Assembly: GCA_947184155.2 (NCBI GenBank)
Contig: CAMXCT020002066.1
Location: forward strand, 51,001-115,000
DNA length: 64,000 nucleotides
Direction: 5' to 3'
Source of the DNA: Cladocopium goreaui
Lineage: Eukaryota; Sar; Dinophyceae; Suessiales; Symbiodiniaceae
Position 1 is the first letter of the stretch. Every line of letters begins with the position of its first letter. A program made the position numbers and the translations under genes. The notes beneath the pieces are model-generated. The model worked only from the letters and a program-made list of their open reading frames with translations. It was not told the DNA's origin and did no database searches. Below are positions 25,135-38,119 of the stretch, in pieces.

Positions 25135-25190
25135 TACATATATATATATAATATAATACATATATATATATATACATAGTATATCCCATG
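25135..25190. repeat. TATA microsatellite beside the insertion site
   Basis: Alternating TA and ATAATATAATAC runs just right of the duplicated target. Polinton-like elements often land in AT-rich DNA. Confidence 0.8.
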
Positions 25191-25252
25191 ATATTGTCAG
25201 AAGCTCATGTAATATCACCCCATGACCCCATGTGTAGAACATCTCCCAAGAT

Positions 25253-25282
25253 CCGAATGCTTCGAATGGGTGCCTTCTTCAT
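25253..25282 (-). CDS. nhaD: Candidate NhaD exon (MKKAPIRSIR)
   Basis: The minus strand reads MKKAPIRSIR before a possible GA donor. In NhaD proteins a 'K-x-P-x-x-L-S-R' segment directly precedes the 'I/V-D-x-x-G-x-L-F-F' helix encoded by the exon at 4035-4099. If correct, these two exons flank the virus-like element and are separated only by the intron that holds it. The acceptor is uncertain and the match is short. Confidence 0.3.
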
Positions 25283-26258
25283 GGCACTCACAACTCCGCC
25301 TTGTGGTGGACCATGGTCTGTGCGGCGCAGCCGGTTTTGGGATGACCAGCTGACCAGCAAAGGGGGAAAGTCTACTGGAAACGATGGGTATTTACGGTGA
25401 CTCCCAGCATAATTCATAACTTTTTGCCGCCAAATGCTACCCAACACCAGAATGCATTGACTATATGCTGTCGTCCGAACAGTCGATTAGATTCTTGGAG
25501 CAGGTTGCCGAAGTTGTTGAGGAAACATCTCATGGGGATAAGGTAAACATGGGCATATAATCAACCAAAAAAGGATTGCAACGATTGCAACATCAGCGAA
25601 ACAACATTGGGAGCGAGGAAACATGGGATCCAACACTTATTTTCTGCGGTGCAAAAACAATATTAGCCAAGTAATACGGCTGTTGCTTTTGTGGGACATT
25701 ACACCATCCACGTTAGTACATGGCCATGATTTTGACATGTTTTGATCTTGCAATCATGATTGCCCCAATTTTACAGCTACTTTATCGTCAAATCCTTTTG
25801 TACGTATACAAATTATCCCCTGAAATCATATCCTGTTGACATATCTTGACATGTTTGCCAATGTGGCAGTTCGTGGCCCAACGTGTTTCTACTACAGTAC
25901 AACTGTACAACTGAATTGAAGCAAGAGGGATAAAACTGGTATATATTGGTATGTATGGAGTCCTCGCAAGTCAATCTGACCTCGCAGGCAGAGGAGGCTG
26001 CATCGATCCACAGACACTCAGAATGTTCAGTATCAACCATATCATATTTTTGTGGGGTACCTAGCTCTTCAGTGGGTGCATGTGTCCAACCCCAAACAAA
26101 CGATTATACTCCTTACTTTCTCATCATCTTCGTACATTGTAAGTCTACTCTTACTATTCTTTTCGAATAACGCCCCCAAGAAATAGAGCTTCAATCTACC
26201 AAGATATACCAATGATGTTGAAATTCCATCCCATTTTTCCAAATGTTGTGCTCCCGGC

Positions 26259-26289
26259 CTTCACTGTCCACCTCCTCTTCGTGGGCGCC
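26259..26289 (-). CDS. nhaD: Candidate NhaD micro-exon (acidic loop)
   Basis: After a good CCGCAG acceptor the minus strand encodes GAHEEEVDSE before a GC donor. An acidic loop is expected about here in NhaD, but it is poorly conserved. Weak. Confidence 0.22.
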
Positions 26290-26299
26290 CTGCGGCGCA

Positions 26300-28430
26300 G
26301 TTCATGGGAACTCCGGTAGCCCTCAAAGAAAACATCGTGTTCCAAGTTTTTTTGGTCATAAATGAAGGTATCCTCAACTTTCTAGGAAAAAAACACATTT
26401 GTATGTATATATATATACGGTAACTACATTTAAATATACGGACTTTTAAATATACCAACAGGTATTTTAGACTACCTCCAGGAAAGTTTTCCTTGGCCCG
26501 CCCGGCCACTTAAACATACGGAATCCAATTCATTTAAACATACGGTAACTACATTTAAATATACGAACTAGTATTTCATACTACCTCCGGGGCCTCACGG
26601 TCTGGCCGCCCTCCACATAACTTAAATGGCGTTACCGTGTATATATATATGTGTGTATCCTGATATATCCTGATTTTCAAATAGGTCAAAACCTACGATA
26701 TTCACAGATGAAATGAGGGGATGGACATCATGGACATCCATGAGCGCTGGTTTTGTTGATGTGAACAGCAGAGTACCCGGGCTTTGATTGATAGATATGG
26801 ATATATATATAGGTGTGTCTGAAAATGGGGTATACAATGGGTATACGGTATACCCCCACATGGCAATTTCAATAGGAACATGAATTTGAAATACCATAGT
26901 ATAAGACAAACCCATATTATGTTGTTGGGGGTTCCCACCGTTCCAACGCAGGTTGTGGTTGATCAATCCACCAAAAAAACACCCAACAATCCATCAAGCA
27001 ACGGGCATTGGGGCATTGCTCACTTCCACAATGCTGGGTCCCGTCCCCAAAAAGGGAGGTGATCATAGGGTTGCAGTTGGGGTTCTGGCTGCCTGCATCT
27101 GCAAAACGTCAGTGAGGAGCCACATAAGGCCCAAGGCTAAAAGCATGCCCAAATACCTAGGCGATGACCATGATCCCAAGACTTGTTTGGTTTAGGCCTT
27201 TTGGGAGATTGAGAATCAACCAAACATGAAAGGACCATGATTCATATGTTTATATGTGTATATACATGCTATATATATATACACGTATATATTAGACAAC
27301 AATGAAACAACGTATTAAAAACAGTCATATGGAGGTCCAACATATGCAATCTCCTTTATGATTGAACCACCCCCAGATTATAGGATGGTCAAGCTCTATT
27401 TCCCCCACAACAATGAACAATGTTGGATGATTTTGGGTCCCACATTTCAAACAACTTCCAAAATATTCCTAAATCATCTCTTCTGAAACATTCATTTTCT
27501 TCTGAAACATATATGGGTACCCAAACTATACAAATATCCGAGGATAACTTTGAGACCTCACATGAGACGCCTCAGCTCAGTATTCTTACGGTCAACGGGC
27601 GCTCCGATCGGTCTTTCTCTTGACAACGAAAAACGGCTTTGTTCAGTGGGTCCAGGGCCGGAAAAAAAGACGATCAACTTACAAGATGCTTTTTGGATGT
27701 CATTTTGGGCACTTTTTGGTCTTTTTTTTGATCCTGACAACTTGAACAATTAGGCTATTTTGGGAAACGTACCCTTCGAATTCATTCACACACACATGTA
27801 TGTATATATATATAGTACCCCACGCCCCAAGACCCACCCTTTTGCAATTTTTATCGGTATTTGGGGTATTTGTTTAAGCAACTGTTGCCTTTTACAAAAT
27901 GTATTTAAAAAACGCATTATGTGTTCTTTATTTTTTTCTTTTATATAAAAGAAACTTGGATTCAATCTGCATACTTGCAAGTGTGTGCTTTGCTTACCAA
28001 TCCAATTTGCAATTATGCAATATCTTGCTGAACCTACTGCTGCTACTCTTAAAGGATGTGGGATACGCATTACAACCAAAACCTCGAGAAAACCAAAAAA
28101 ACAATCAAACATAACTTTTCAGGGAATGGTTGGTCTGAAGCTCATGTTTGAAATTCTTGGTTTTACCTCGTTTTTTTTTGGCGTCACGTCTAAAAAACAA
28201 AATAACTCGACATTAATTGGTTTTCTGGATAAAACGATGGAATTGAAATGGTGAAACACCACAAAAAATCAAGGCTTTTTATTAGTGTTCTCATGGTTTG
28301 AGAACCCTCGCAAAAAGTTACTTAAATCAATGGGAAGAAATACAACACAGGCAAGGCTTGAAAATACAATAAGAACACAAGTTTCAGCATGTACTTTGAA
28401 AAAAAACTGCTTTCAAAGCAAACATCCTCC
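26300..28430. other. Host intron or intergenic DNA; nothing identified
   Basis: This region contains short AT microsatellites (26403-26418, 26640-26660, 27255-27295, 27800-27815) and a twice-repeated 'ATTTAAATATACGGAC' motif at 26430-26570. No exon or RNA gene could be supported. Confidence 0.4.
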
Positions 28431-28519
28431 ATATAGGCCTTGTGCAGGATAGTTTCAAAGAATATGACATTCCTTGGATAAAGTTGCATCATTCCTTGCA
28501 TAAAGTGACATCATTTTGT

Positions 28520-28890
28520 ATAGTCCTCTTATATAAAGGAGTACAGCATTTCTTTGTAAGGAACATGGAATTATTTTCAAAGAGACTTACAGCTGAGCAA
28601 AGCTATAAACAAATGCAAAATTTCTCGAAGAAACATGCAACTATTCTCACAGAGACGTACAGCTGTGCAAAGTTCTAAAGAGATGCGGCATTTCTTGAAA
28701 AGAACATCAAGTTATTTTCAATGAGACTTGCAGGTGTGCAAAGTTATAAAGGAGTGCAGCTTTCTTTGAAAGGAACATAAAGTGATTTTCAATGAGACTT
28801 ACACCTGTGCAAAGTTATGAAGGAGTGCAGCTTTCTTTGAAAGGGACATTGAGTTATTTTCAATAAGACTTAGAGCTGTGCAAAGTTCTG
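28520..28890. repeat. 71-bp tandem repeat, about five diverged units
   Basis: Units contain GTGCAAAGTTATAAAGGAGT ... TTTGAAAGGAACAT ... TTTCAATGAGACTTACA, recurring near 28595, 28667, 28738, 28808 and 28879. Confidence 0.75.
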
Positions 28891-28899
28891 TTAAAGAGG

Positions 28900-30500
28900 T
28901 ATACAATTGATTTCAGGAAGGATGATAGCATTACTTCAGAATGGAATCCTTCGAGTAATCATTTTAAGCGATTAATCTGTGGTATTCCTCAAAGAATGTT
29001 TTGGTGCAAGTATGTGCAAAACTTCCTTCACACGGGAGTGAACCATTTGATTGAAAAACATGCAATAATACAAAGAAACATTACTATGAAATAGAAAAAA
29101 ACATTACTATGAAGTAGAAGCCTTGGGTGTATGTAGTGTTTTTTGAAAGAAACAGGTCATGGATGTATATACTGTATATGCAATACGCCCTTCCATCCAG
29201 TTGAAACATCTGCGCAAAACACTTAACATGATATATTTTGAAGAAATGAAACATTTCCAGTAAAGCCACATGTCATGCAGAAAAAAAACATTGGGGGAGG
29301 CTGAACTTTTTAAAGGATGTATTACACCTGTCGAAATATTGTATTTTTCTGCAAGAATACTGCTACTTAAGGGGATACCTCGTCTTCAAGGCAATTCCCG
29401 TATTTTGAAGACATTAAGTCTTTCCTTAAACAATGGTCGTACAAGAAGATGCTGAACTCCATTAAAGGATGTAGTTCATCTTTCCACACTTATAGTTTTC
29501 TTAGGAAAATATTGGTTCTTATTTAAGGGAATATTTTATTTTCAACACAAATTGTAACCTGTAAACAGCACTTTCCTTTAACAACAATCTTTCTTTTTCA
29601 AGGTATGCTGCAATGTGCATTGACCATTGCACTTTTTATTTCACATCAATCCTGAATGTTAATCACACACTGCATATTGTTTAGGAATCTGGTGTTTTGA
29701 AAGAAGTAGTATGATTGAACCAAGGCTGAGTATATAACTGTCTGAAAGGAAGACTGCACTTCTCCAGAAAGGAACGCTGCATGTTTAGGGGAACGCTCAA
29801 AATTGTGTAGGGATACAGTACGGTTTCTGTAAAGGGCTCTATTTTTTTTGGTTTTGTTCTTTACTTTGGTCTACTTTTCTACTTTTTTGGAAGGTTATCT
29901 CTAGCTATATATACTTATACAGGTGTGTATGTTACCTTTGTGGCATTTTTCATCTGAAAAGGTGGGTCTTGGAGAGGGGGTTGCACATATATAGTTACAC
30001 ACAAATAACAATCAATCATCCAACAGGTATCAACTATACTACACTAACAGTTTATATCATATCCATACGTTTGCTGATCAAATCCATATTTGGAGGGCTT
30101 AATCATCGTTAAACCAGATCCATCCAAAAATTAACCATATCAAATACTTAGCCAATCATCAATGAAAATCAATAACCAATCAAAACCTTAATCATCATCC
30201 TCCCCATCATTGATGCATCATCATTTATCAAGTATATGATCCACAGTTTTGCTCATCAAATCCCATATGTGCTCATCATTCGGATATATGTGGGATGAAC
30301 ATCCAATACCATCCTGTTTTCACGAACATAGATGTGAAAATCCTAGGCCATTCGTATGTTTACCCCAGGCTAACCACATCAATAACCACCGGGGCTCGGA
30401 CGGCGGTAAGCCGCAGCCCATCTTCAGGCCAGGTACCTGTTGAGCTTTAAGGTATCCCGGGATCATAAGGTATATTGTACAGTAGCTAATTAATGATCAG
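28900..30500. other. Host non-coding DNA; nothing identified
   Basis: AT-rich unique sequence with many short near-repeats of 'AATCATC' at 30015-30260. A minus-strand 'GLPPSEPRW' near 30380-30410 resembles the NhaD 'GLPPYMG' motif but lacks splice support in the right phase. Confidence 0.4.
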
Positions 30501-30559
30501 CATTAATGATATATTATATTGTTGAGATTATTCAGTTTTTCCACTCTGGTGAGACGACG

Positions 30560-31170
30560 CTTTGTAGTTGGCACTCCCACTTGCAGGTGCAAGACTTTGT
30601 ACGTGCTGCCTTGTGTCAAGCGACGGGTCTTGAAGGAGTCCAGCAGCCAATCCATGATTTCGATCCCTTGATCATTTACACCGATGGGAGCTCGAAACCA
30701 TCCAATAGAAGGAAAGCACCATTGTGGGTGCAGGACCATGGTGTACCGGATGCCTGGCATTTAAATTTATTGTCCTTGGCGAAAAATATGGGTGCAGCGA
30801 AGCTACGTCGACGATTACCTTCATTGGGTGGCATGCACAACCAGTTTTGTACGGGTCTTCTTTGCCCCATTTTGTAGGCACTGACGCCATAGGCTCCGAA
30901 TTTGCAGAAAGAGACGGATTGTTCTGGGCCGGAGCCTGGAGGCTCGGTCTTAATTCTAACATCCCTACCGTAGCACCACAGCAGGCCAGGCCTCTGGATG
31001 CACTAGCTCATTCGTTCTGCTTCGCGGTGTTTTTCAAACACTTTCTGCAGGCCTTACTGACGATGGATTGATTGTGGAACATGTGGCAGGCCATGCCGGG
31101 GACGCGTGGAATGAGTTAGCAGATTATCTCGCCAAGACGGAGGCAGCCCAGGGCCACAAACTGCAGAGAC
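30560..31170 (+). pseudogene. RNase H domain of the retroelement
   Basis: Two frames. 'LIIYTDGSSKPSN' holds the first catalytic Asp (near 30681), 'FAERDGLFWAGAWRLG' the Glu region (about 30905-30950), and 'VEHVAGHAGDAWNELADYLA' the closing His/Asp motif (31071-31133). It would degrade RNA in RNA-DNA hybrids. A frameshift lies between the first and second motifs. Confidence 0.75.
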
Positions 31171-31349
31171 AACAGATTGATTTGAGAAGGTGGGCTCCGT
31201 TTCTGCCCTTTCTATGGATGGCAATACATCGTGACGCAGGTTTGCCCATCCTCACTTGTTCAGGGTTTGATATCACCCCGCCTAAGCTGCCTTTGACAAA
31301 GCCTCATTTTGACACAGCCATATTGCCAACCAGGAAGACTCCCGCCCAA

Positions 31350-32110
31350 TTTACCTTGAGCCTGGCTACTCTGAATGTTGGATCTCTCTTTGTGGGACCG
31401 GAGGGATACGCAGGCAAACTTCAATACCTCAGAGAGCAAATGCGCTCATTCAAGCTCAACATCATTTGTTTACAGGAAACAAGAAGTCCCGCTGGCTTGA
31501 GCACTGTGGATGACATCCTGAAACTTGCACGGAGGGCGCACTGTGGTCAGTACGGCATTGAGATATGGGTGAATCTTGCACAACCCATCGGTTTCGCCAA
31601 CAACAAACCTCAATTCCTGAAGAAATCACAGGTACAAATTGTACATGCTGATCCACGCAGCTTGCTGGCCCGCATTGTTCACCCAGCCCTGCAGTGCCTT
31701 TTTCTCTCCATGCATGCTCCACAGAGGGGGAGACCCCTTGGGGAACGAAGGACCTGGTGGAAAGAAACGCATGAGATCGCTCATGCCCATTGCAAGGACA
31801 TTCCTCTTGTTGTCTTGATTGATGCCAATGCAAAGAGTGGACCGCAAAGGGCATCAATTGTCTTTGAGCGTGATGACACTTGCTCTGCCAATAGTGAGTT
31901 CTTCATCGAATTTACAAGCTCAAAGTTTGTGTCTCCCAAGTGCGAGTCAATTGCACAGCGGAGCAATGGCAACATGGACGTCTCCAGATGGCACGCACCG
32001 TCATCGCATTGACTATGTTGCGGTGCCGCAGAATTGGAGCGCATCCTGTGCACACTCAAGTGTCATTCAGGATTTTGACCAAGGAAATGCACACGAGGAC
32101 CACCAAGCGG
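31350..32110 (+). pseudogene. AP-type endonuclease domain of the retroelement
   Basis: 'LATLNVGSLF' (about 31360) begins the exonuclease-endonuclease-phosphatase fold. 'IICLQETRSP' supplies the catalytic Glu, 'MHAPQRGRPLGERRTWW' the middle strand and 'VLIDANAKSG' the D-x-N. After a frameshift near 31990, 'THRHRIDYVAVPQNW' and 'GNAHEDHQAV' give the final Asp and His. All motifs survive, but not in one frame. Confidence 0.8.
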
Positions 32111-32689
32111 TCGGTCTTGAATTATGCTGGCATGGAGTTGCGGAAACTGAGCCTAGAAGAGCCACTGGTGCTTCTTTCCATCGTGCAGCCATTGGCCCCA
32201 ATTGCAACCGTATTGCTTGTGCTGAGATCAAGCCGGCATCTTGGTCCACAGACATTGAGACCCAAGCTCAACAACTCAACACGCAGCTGTTGCAGCAAGT
32301 ATGCCTGGCCTGTCCAGTATATCCTGCAGCCCCAAAGAAAAGATGCCTCAATGGAGCAGTTTGGGCGCTCCGTGCCCAGAAACTTGCTTTGCGTAAACGC
32401 ATCCGGCAAGCTCCAACTGTTAGTTCCAACACTAGGCTCCGCCTGTCTTTTCATCTTTGGAAATTTCCGGCCACAGCTGCTCAAACCATTGTGCAACACC
32501 AGGCATGCGAACACACCAATTTGTGCATCCAAATCAGATTGCAATGCCAATACTTGTATTCGCTCGCAGGTTGCGGCGGCACCTGCGACAGTCCAAAGCG
32601 CATGCATTGCAAGATGAAATTGCAGCTCTCACCGAAAATGCGCCTGCTTGGATGATTTTGCATTGTCTCAAGCCTTTTCTGGGTCCGAT

Positions 32690-33800
32690 TAACCCCAAAA
32701 AAGTTAAGCGTGCATGTCTTCCATTTGTGAAAGACGCTGCCCGCAAAGTTTGCGGCACTCCCCCAGCTGCCCAACAGAGATGGATAGAATTTTTTCAACA
32801 TATGGAGGGCGGACAGAGGCTGACACATGAAGAATTCAGACGAACATGGCTGACCAATTTAGCCAAGTTTTTGAACATTGAGACTCTTCATGTACCGATC
32901 CATGAACTGCCGAGATTAGTTTATTTAAAAAAACTGCCTTTCGCAGGGTTTCTGTCGGCAAGGCTGCCGGCATGGACGGCATACCCCCGGAGCTATGCCG
33001 GCATAAAGCATGTGATCTTGCCCGGCTGTCGTACTCCATCATGCTGAAAAGCTGCCTGTTTGGACAGGAAGCAATTGCACATAAAGGGGGCCGTTTGGCC
33101 ATCGCATGGAAACACAAAGGTGACCCTGCTGAATGTTCTTCACATCGATCATTCTTAGTCTCAAGCCACCTGGGCAAACTATACATAGAGCGCTACGCCA
33201 GAAACACCATGGACTGTACACCCATTTCATGCAGTCACAGCAGTTGGGTGGACGCCCGCACATGCCAGTTGGAGTACCGCTTCACATGTCACGTGCCTTT
33301 TTGAGATGGCAACACAGACTGAAATGCCCTGCATCAGTTGTCTTCTTGGATCTTACAGAAGCGTTTTATCGTGTTGTAAGAGTGCTTGCCCTAGGCGGAG
33401 ATCTTGATGATGAGCATTTGGCTTACATTGCATGCCATTTAGGATATTCATCTGACATGAGTTTGCCCAACAGCTGCGAGAGCCATCGGCAATTGCAAGA
33501 GCTGGAGCACCTTTTCATGTACAACGGTTCATGCAGGCACTGCACACAGACACATGGTTCACCATCGGTGACCAAAGCGATTTAGTGCGGACAGAGCAGG
33601 GGTCTTGCCCCGGGGACAGCTACGCAGACGTAGTTTTCGGACTACTCTGGGCTAAGCTTCTGCGCACATATGAATCCAAATTGGTAGAGGCAGAGGTACT
33701 CACTTACATTCCTGGCTTAGAGCGTCCTTCACTGGTGATGATGAAATTTTCATACCATTTCTCGGACCCACATGGATGGATGATTTGAGGGCCGCAGCTG
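32690..33800 (+). pseudogene. Reverse transcriptase domain of the retroelement
   Basis: The order is 'GKAAGMDGIPPELCR' (about 32955-33000), 'HKGGRLAIAWKHKGDPAECS' with 'HRSFLVSSHLGK', motif A 'VFLDLTEAFYRVVR' (33340-33380), motif B 'QGSCPGDSYADVVFG' (33596-33640) and motif C 'PTWMDDLRAA' (about 33767-33795, D-D present). These lie in three different frames. Confidence 0.8.
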
Positions 33801-34194
33801 CCTGCTGGAGCGCGCAGAGATTTCGTGGACTATGATGTTCAGGTTTTGGAGCTACCTCATCTACCTCTGCTTGGTGGAATTGGATGATGATGCAGATCTT
33901 CAGACAGCGTTGCAAGCTGAAATCCAACAACATCCTGTATGTTGGACCACTTGCTGCCATACTTTGCATCAATTTTTGGATACGTTCACTGAAGATGATG
34001 CTGAACCACTGAGTGTTTCATTTGACCAGGTCGTTGCGTGTATCCACTCCCTGTTGAAGGTTGACAATTTGCCATGTCTTGCAGCTTCGAAGCCGCCTGA
34101 CTCATTATCCAAAGTGCGTCTTGATGAATGGGAAAACTGGTTTGCTGATCTTGCTGTAAGCCCCACGTGTGCTTGGAATACGATTCCAGCAATA

Positions 34195-35703
34195 CCGCGT
34201 CAACCTTGCCGCTACAAAGTTGTGCTTCACGCCTATGCTGGACGGAGAAGACGGGGAGATATTGAATGGTTCAGCAACACCAAAACGTGGGTTAGATCTG
34301 CAGTGGTCTGGATTGGCAATTGTTTTTTTAATCAAAAATATGAAAATATATGAATAAAATTGAAAAAATAAAAATGAAAAAATGAAAAAATATGAAAAAA
34401 AACATTTTAAAAAAATCTCAAAAAATATCAAAAAATCTCACAAAATCTGAAAATATCTCAAAAAATCTCAAAAAATCTCCAAATATCTCAAAATGTCTCA
34501 AAATGTATCTAATGTTGTTTTTCAAACGTGGTTTTGCGAGACTGGGTTCTGTATTGCATATTTTTCTGGACCATAGAAAATCTCAAAAAATCTCAAAATC
34601 TCTCAAAATATCTCAAATTTGCTGGAAAAAAACAAGAAAAAAACAAAATAAAACTAACGCAACCTTACAACAACTTTGCTGAGGCCAGCGGCAGAATTGC
34701 TGCCCAACTGTCAGCTGTTATCATATTTCCTTGTGTTGTCAAATGTTGAGCTTCTATGATGAAAGGATTTAAAACACATTTGCTTGTCACATGATGTATT
34801 GCTATGTATTGCTTGGTAACTACAGGGAGGTCCCAAAGCAAATAAATTCAAATAAAGTCAAATAAATTCAGATACCAGCAAATAAATGATTGAATGTGGG
34901 AAAAATTGTTTTTAATTGAAAAAATATGTTGTAATCTGATGCTGGTGGCCAAAAACCTTGTTGTGGGAATCCACTAGCAATCCAACCCACCTTTTGGTTT
35001 CAATGAATGGTATAAGACCTCCTTGGCCGAACAATTTCCAGACCACATCATTGTGACAGTCCTTGCAATACGTGGAGTAAAGCAAGAAACATTGATCTTG
35101 GGGAGTTTCACGACCCAAGGGTCGTCCGAACGAAGTCCTGATGCCCCATGGGGCTTGCCATCCTTGCGACTCAGTGAGTTGCGCCAGGTAATGCTGGGCA
35201 CACTCCTACTTGGGTTTGCTTTTAAATGCATGGCTGCTCTGGCCACCTGCACAGGTGTTGGACTTCTTGAACATCCTCGGGATCCAGAACACCCTGATTA
35301 TGTTAGCATTTGGCGTCCCCCAATTTTGAGGATGCTATTGGCTTTGCCACGAATGCGACTGATATCGCTCTCACAGGGCTTATTTCGTGCGCCTTCACCC
35401 AAACCCACGACTTTCTTAGTTTTGGGCATGGTGACGCTGGAAATGGACTTGCGTCGACATCGTCTTTCAGGCCACCTTCCGCATGGCAGTTCCATTGGCA
35501 AAGACTCTAGCGGAAATTACCGTACTGCCCCGCTCAAAGAATATCCTCCTTCACTTTGTAAAGCGGTGGCAACTGGTATTTGTACAGATATGACCAGCAT
35601 GGATTGCGGTGATGTGCAAAGTGATCCTCCATCTGAGTTCATCAACAGATGTAAAGGCATGAAGGATGTTTCTTTTGATGGATGGATCGGGCACGACGGA
35701 TGA
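34195..35703 (+). pseudogene. Trailing domain of the retroelement, interrupted (possibly methyltransferase-like)
   Basis: 'YKVVLHAYAGRRRRGDIEWF' (34206-34265) and then, after an AT-rich interruption, 'WGLPSLRLSELRQVMLGTLL' (from 35141), 'GLLEHPRDPEHPDYVSIWR' (about 35260-35320) and 'SIGKDSSGNYRTAPLKEYPP' (35491-35550). The A-G-R-R-R-x-G-D start and the E-H-P segment recall motifs I (F-A-G) and VI (E-N-P/V) of C5 DNA methyltransferases. The expected P-P-C segment would fall in the interrupted part, so the link is only suggestive. Confidence 0.5.
34330..34990. repeat. AT-rich insertion with CTCAAAAAAT repeats
   Basis: From 34340 the sequence turns into A-rich DNA with a 10-bp unit ATCTCAAAAA repeated many times to 34515 and again at 34575-34620. 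It splits the retroelement's last domain and carries no gene. Confidence 0.7.
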
Positions 35704-35709
35704 CATCAT

Positions 35710-37330
35710 CTGTTCGGGCCTTTCGAATTTGACCTGCTCCGTCGCAGCGTGGATCGCTTCTGGGAACGGGAGGGAAATAAGTATATTGTTTAATCATATG
35801 TAAGCTTACATACAGGTATCACATATTATGCAATTATTGATGATAATAATAATTATTACTATATAATTTTTATTTATTTACTCTATATATAGATAAACTG
35901 CATCTGTGTATATGTATATACACTGCTTTTCCCACGTAATGCTTATAACATGGCAAAAATCCGCACGGTCAGGGGCTGGAGATCAAAAAAGTTGGTGCTT
36001 GACCGCTCAAAAACTAGGACATCTGGTGCTTGGGATAGCTCACTAGCGCGGTCTAATGCATGTCACAACTTGGAGATGATTCGTGGGTAGTGTTGAAGTA
36101 CATCCTGACAGAAGTTAGTACCCAGGTACTACCCAGGAATCGACCTGACAGTTGCGCCAAGCATTATAGACGCCAAACCGTTTCGGTGACACTTACGATA
36201 AGCATTATAATTCTGCAATGCTTAGCATAACTGTTCCAGGATTCCTGGGTAGTACCTGGGCAGTGTCTGGCAGTGTCTGGGTAGTCCTGGGAAGTCCTGG
36301 GCAATCCTGGGCGGTTCTGGGTTAAGAATCTGATAGCCGAACCCCTTATGGTCAAAGGAACCCAAACTTGGACATTGCAAAAGTCAAATTCTATTTCCAC
36401 AGCACTTGAGTTCCAGAACCATGAAAGAACATAGAATTAGTGCCCAGGAACCCAGAAATAGCGCCCAGGAACCCAGATTGTGAATTTGACGTTATAAGCA
36501 TTACATGGGGAAACCAATATATACATATATGAAAAAGAAAGTGAAAGACACATGTGATATATAGATATATTGCCTATATCAAATGAATACATACAATATG
36601 AAAGACATGAAATACATATTGTATATAAATATGACATATCTGAAATATGATATCTCAAAATAGTTATATGCATAGAATGCATATATATATATATATATCA
36701 TACGTATATCCTGATATACATATACGTTATATATCTGAAACATATAAATATGTGATATATATATATACATGCATGAAATATGTACACATGAAATATAGAT
36801 ATGATGCTATGTATATATATATGTGATACTTGATTTGTATACATATATATATATATGTGTACGTACATTACATGCAACACCCCAAGATCGGTGTTCAGAT
36901 GATTTGGCTTCAGCTGCACTAGTTACAAAGTAACTAACGCAGAACCACTTTGGACGCGTCTGAATAGATGGCGCGGCACGCTGGTATTTTGGCCGCATTC
37001 AACACTGCTATTTGGTTCAGAGGGGTTCTCACCTACTACTTCCTCCCGAACCAGGTAGCTGGAGGCAGCCTCTAGTGTGGCAAACCACTAAACAACAATC
37101 CCCGATTTGCATAATTTCACCACTTGGGGATATCATAAACTATACCAAAGAAAATGATTGCAAGGACCCCCTGGACAAGTAAGTTAGTTCAAAATTAATA
37201 ACTGGTCCAATAATATCATATTTAGATAATGTGATGACTTTCACCAATCTAATATATGATATATATATATATATCAATGTAATGATCAATGGTAGATATT
37301 ATATCAATGTAATGCATTAGATATGATATA
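35710..37330. other. Host intron DNA with microsatellites; nothing coding
   Basis: This region holds a short tandem 'CCTGGGCAGT/CCTGGGAAGT' array at 36240-36320, TATA/CATATA microsatellites at 36520-36865 and 37255-37325, and otherwise unique AT-rich DNA. Confidence 0.5.
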
Positions 37331-37338
37331 TGATTGAC

Positions 37339-37402
37339 CCTGCCAGCCCTTCACCGGCCGCGCCATGAGGATGCAGAACACCCCAAAGATCAGCGCAGTG
37401 AT
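37339..37402 (-). CDS. nhaD: NhaD exon (transmembrane helix after the acidic loop)
   Basis: After a GTCAG acceptor the minus strand encodes ITALIFGVFCILMARPVKGW and Q-G before a GT donor. In NhaD a hydrophobic 'K-L-V-F-G-V-x-x-x-x-L' helix follows the cytosolic loop. The previous exon (38060-38116) ends in phase 0 on 'ITRKK', so the junction reads K-K-I-T-A-L-I-F-G-V and preserves the frame. Confidence 0.6.
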
Positions 37403-38059
37403 CTGACCGGAATCATGGTGAATTTATACCACCTGGTGTAAGTCCGCATTCATGGGTTAATGTGGGTAAAAGAATAATAAACCACCCATTTGGGAATGGT
37501 CTATAGCCCGTACTTATGGTGATTGGGGCATGGTTTATGATTGTTTTACCAACATTATTGAAATTATACATGGGTAATATTAGTTTCCCTCCAAGCCAAA
37601 ATAATTACTAAGTGGGATGATGGTCCTTCCACACCCTGTTGGTTTCATCCCCCTTCTATCTACTTCTATGGGGGCGGGATGGGTTGGGAAATCGAGGTTT
37701 CAAAAACCAACCAGTCCCATTCTCTTTTTGTTGGTTCTCAATTGCGGCCCATGCCGTATTATGTGCTGGCTGATGATGGGACACTTGATCCATCAATGAA
37801 AGGTATCCCGTGGTATCCCTGACAACAGGATTCCAATATAATGTCTATGACATCTGGCTGAATGACCGATTCGGACCGATCATGTTGCGGTATTCAACTC
37901 CTCACGGCACGAGTAGAGCTCCTAGATCCGATTCAGGGCGTCGTCAAACATAACCTCTGAGGTTCCATAAATTCACAGATCCATTTAAATCTAAATAAAT
38001 ACCATAGAAATGACCAGATCTTGGGACCATTGGTTGTCCCCCAATCTGGTGCCATCGGC

Positions 38060-38116
38060 CTTTTTTCGAGTGATTGGTTCCTTCTCCTCGGCGTCAATGT
38101 CCTCTTTCAGGGGTTC
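38060..38116 (-). CDS. nhaD: NhaD exon (acidic cytosolic loop)
   Basis: Exactly 19 codons, EPLKEDIDAEEKEPITRKK, bounded by a GTCAG acceptor and a GC donor. It is in phase with the next exon. The hydrophilic Glu/Lys loop precedes the helix of 37339-37402, as in plant NHD1. Confidence 0.6.
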
Positions 38117-38119
38117 CTG

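Larger units (their letters stand above)
30540..35703 (+). mobile_element. Decayed dinoflagellate LINE-type retroelement
   Basis: Fragments of one polyprotein lie in order on the plus strand but in several frames: RNase H, AP-type endonuclease, reverse transcriptase, then a trailing domain with 'VVLHAYAGRRRRGD' and 'VGLLEHPRDPEHPDY'. The RNase H domain comes first, unlike most LINEs where it follows the reverse transcriptase. I recall the same order in predicted Symbiodiniaceae proteins. At least six frameshifts, stops and an AT-rich insertion (34330-34990) show it is inactive. No poly-A tail or target duplication was found. Confidence 0.8.

Noticed and set aside
37747-37790. QHIIRHGPQL after a TCATCAG acceptor as another NhaD exon.
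   Set aside because: It lies between two exons already joined in phase 0 and would disrupt them.
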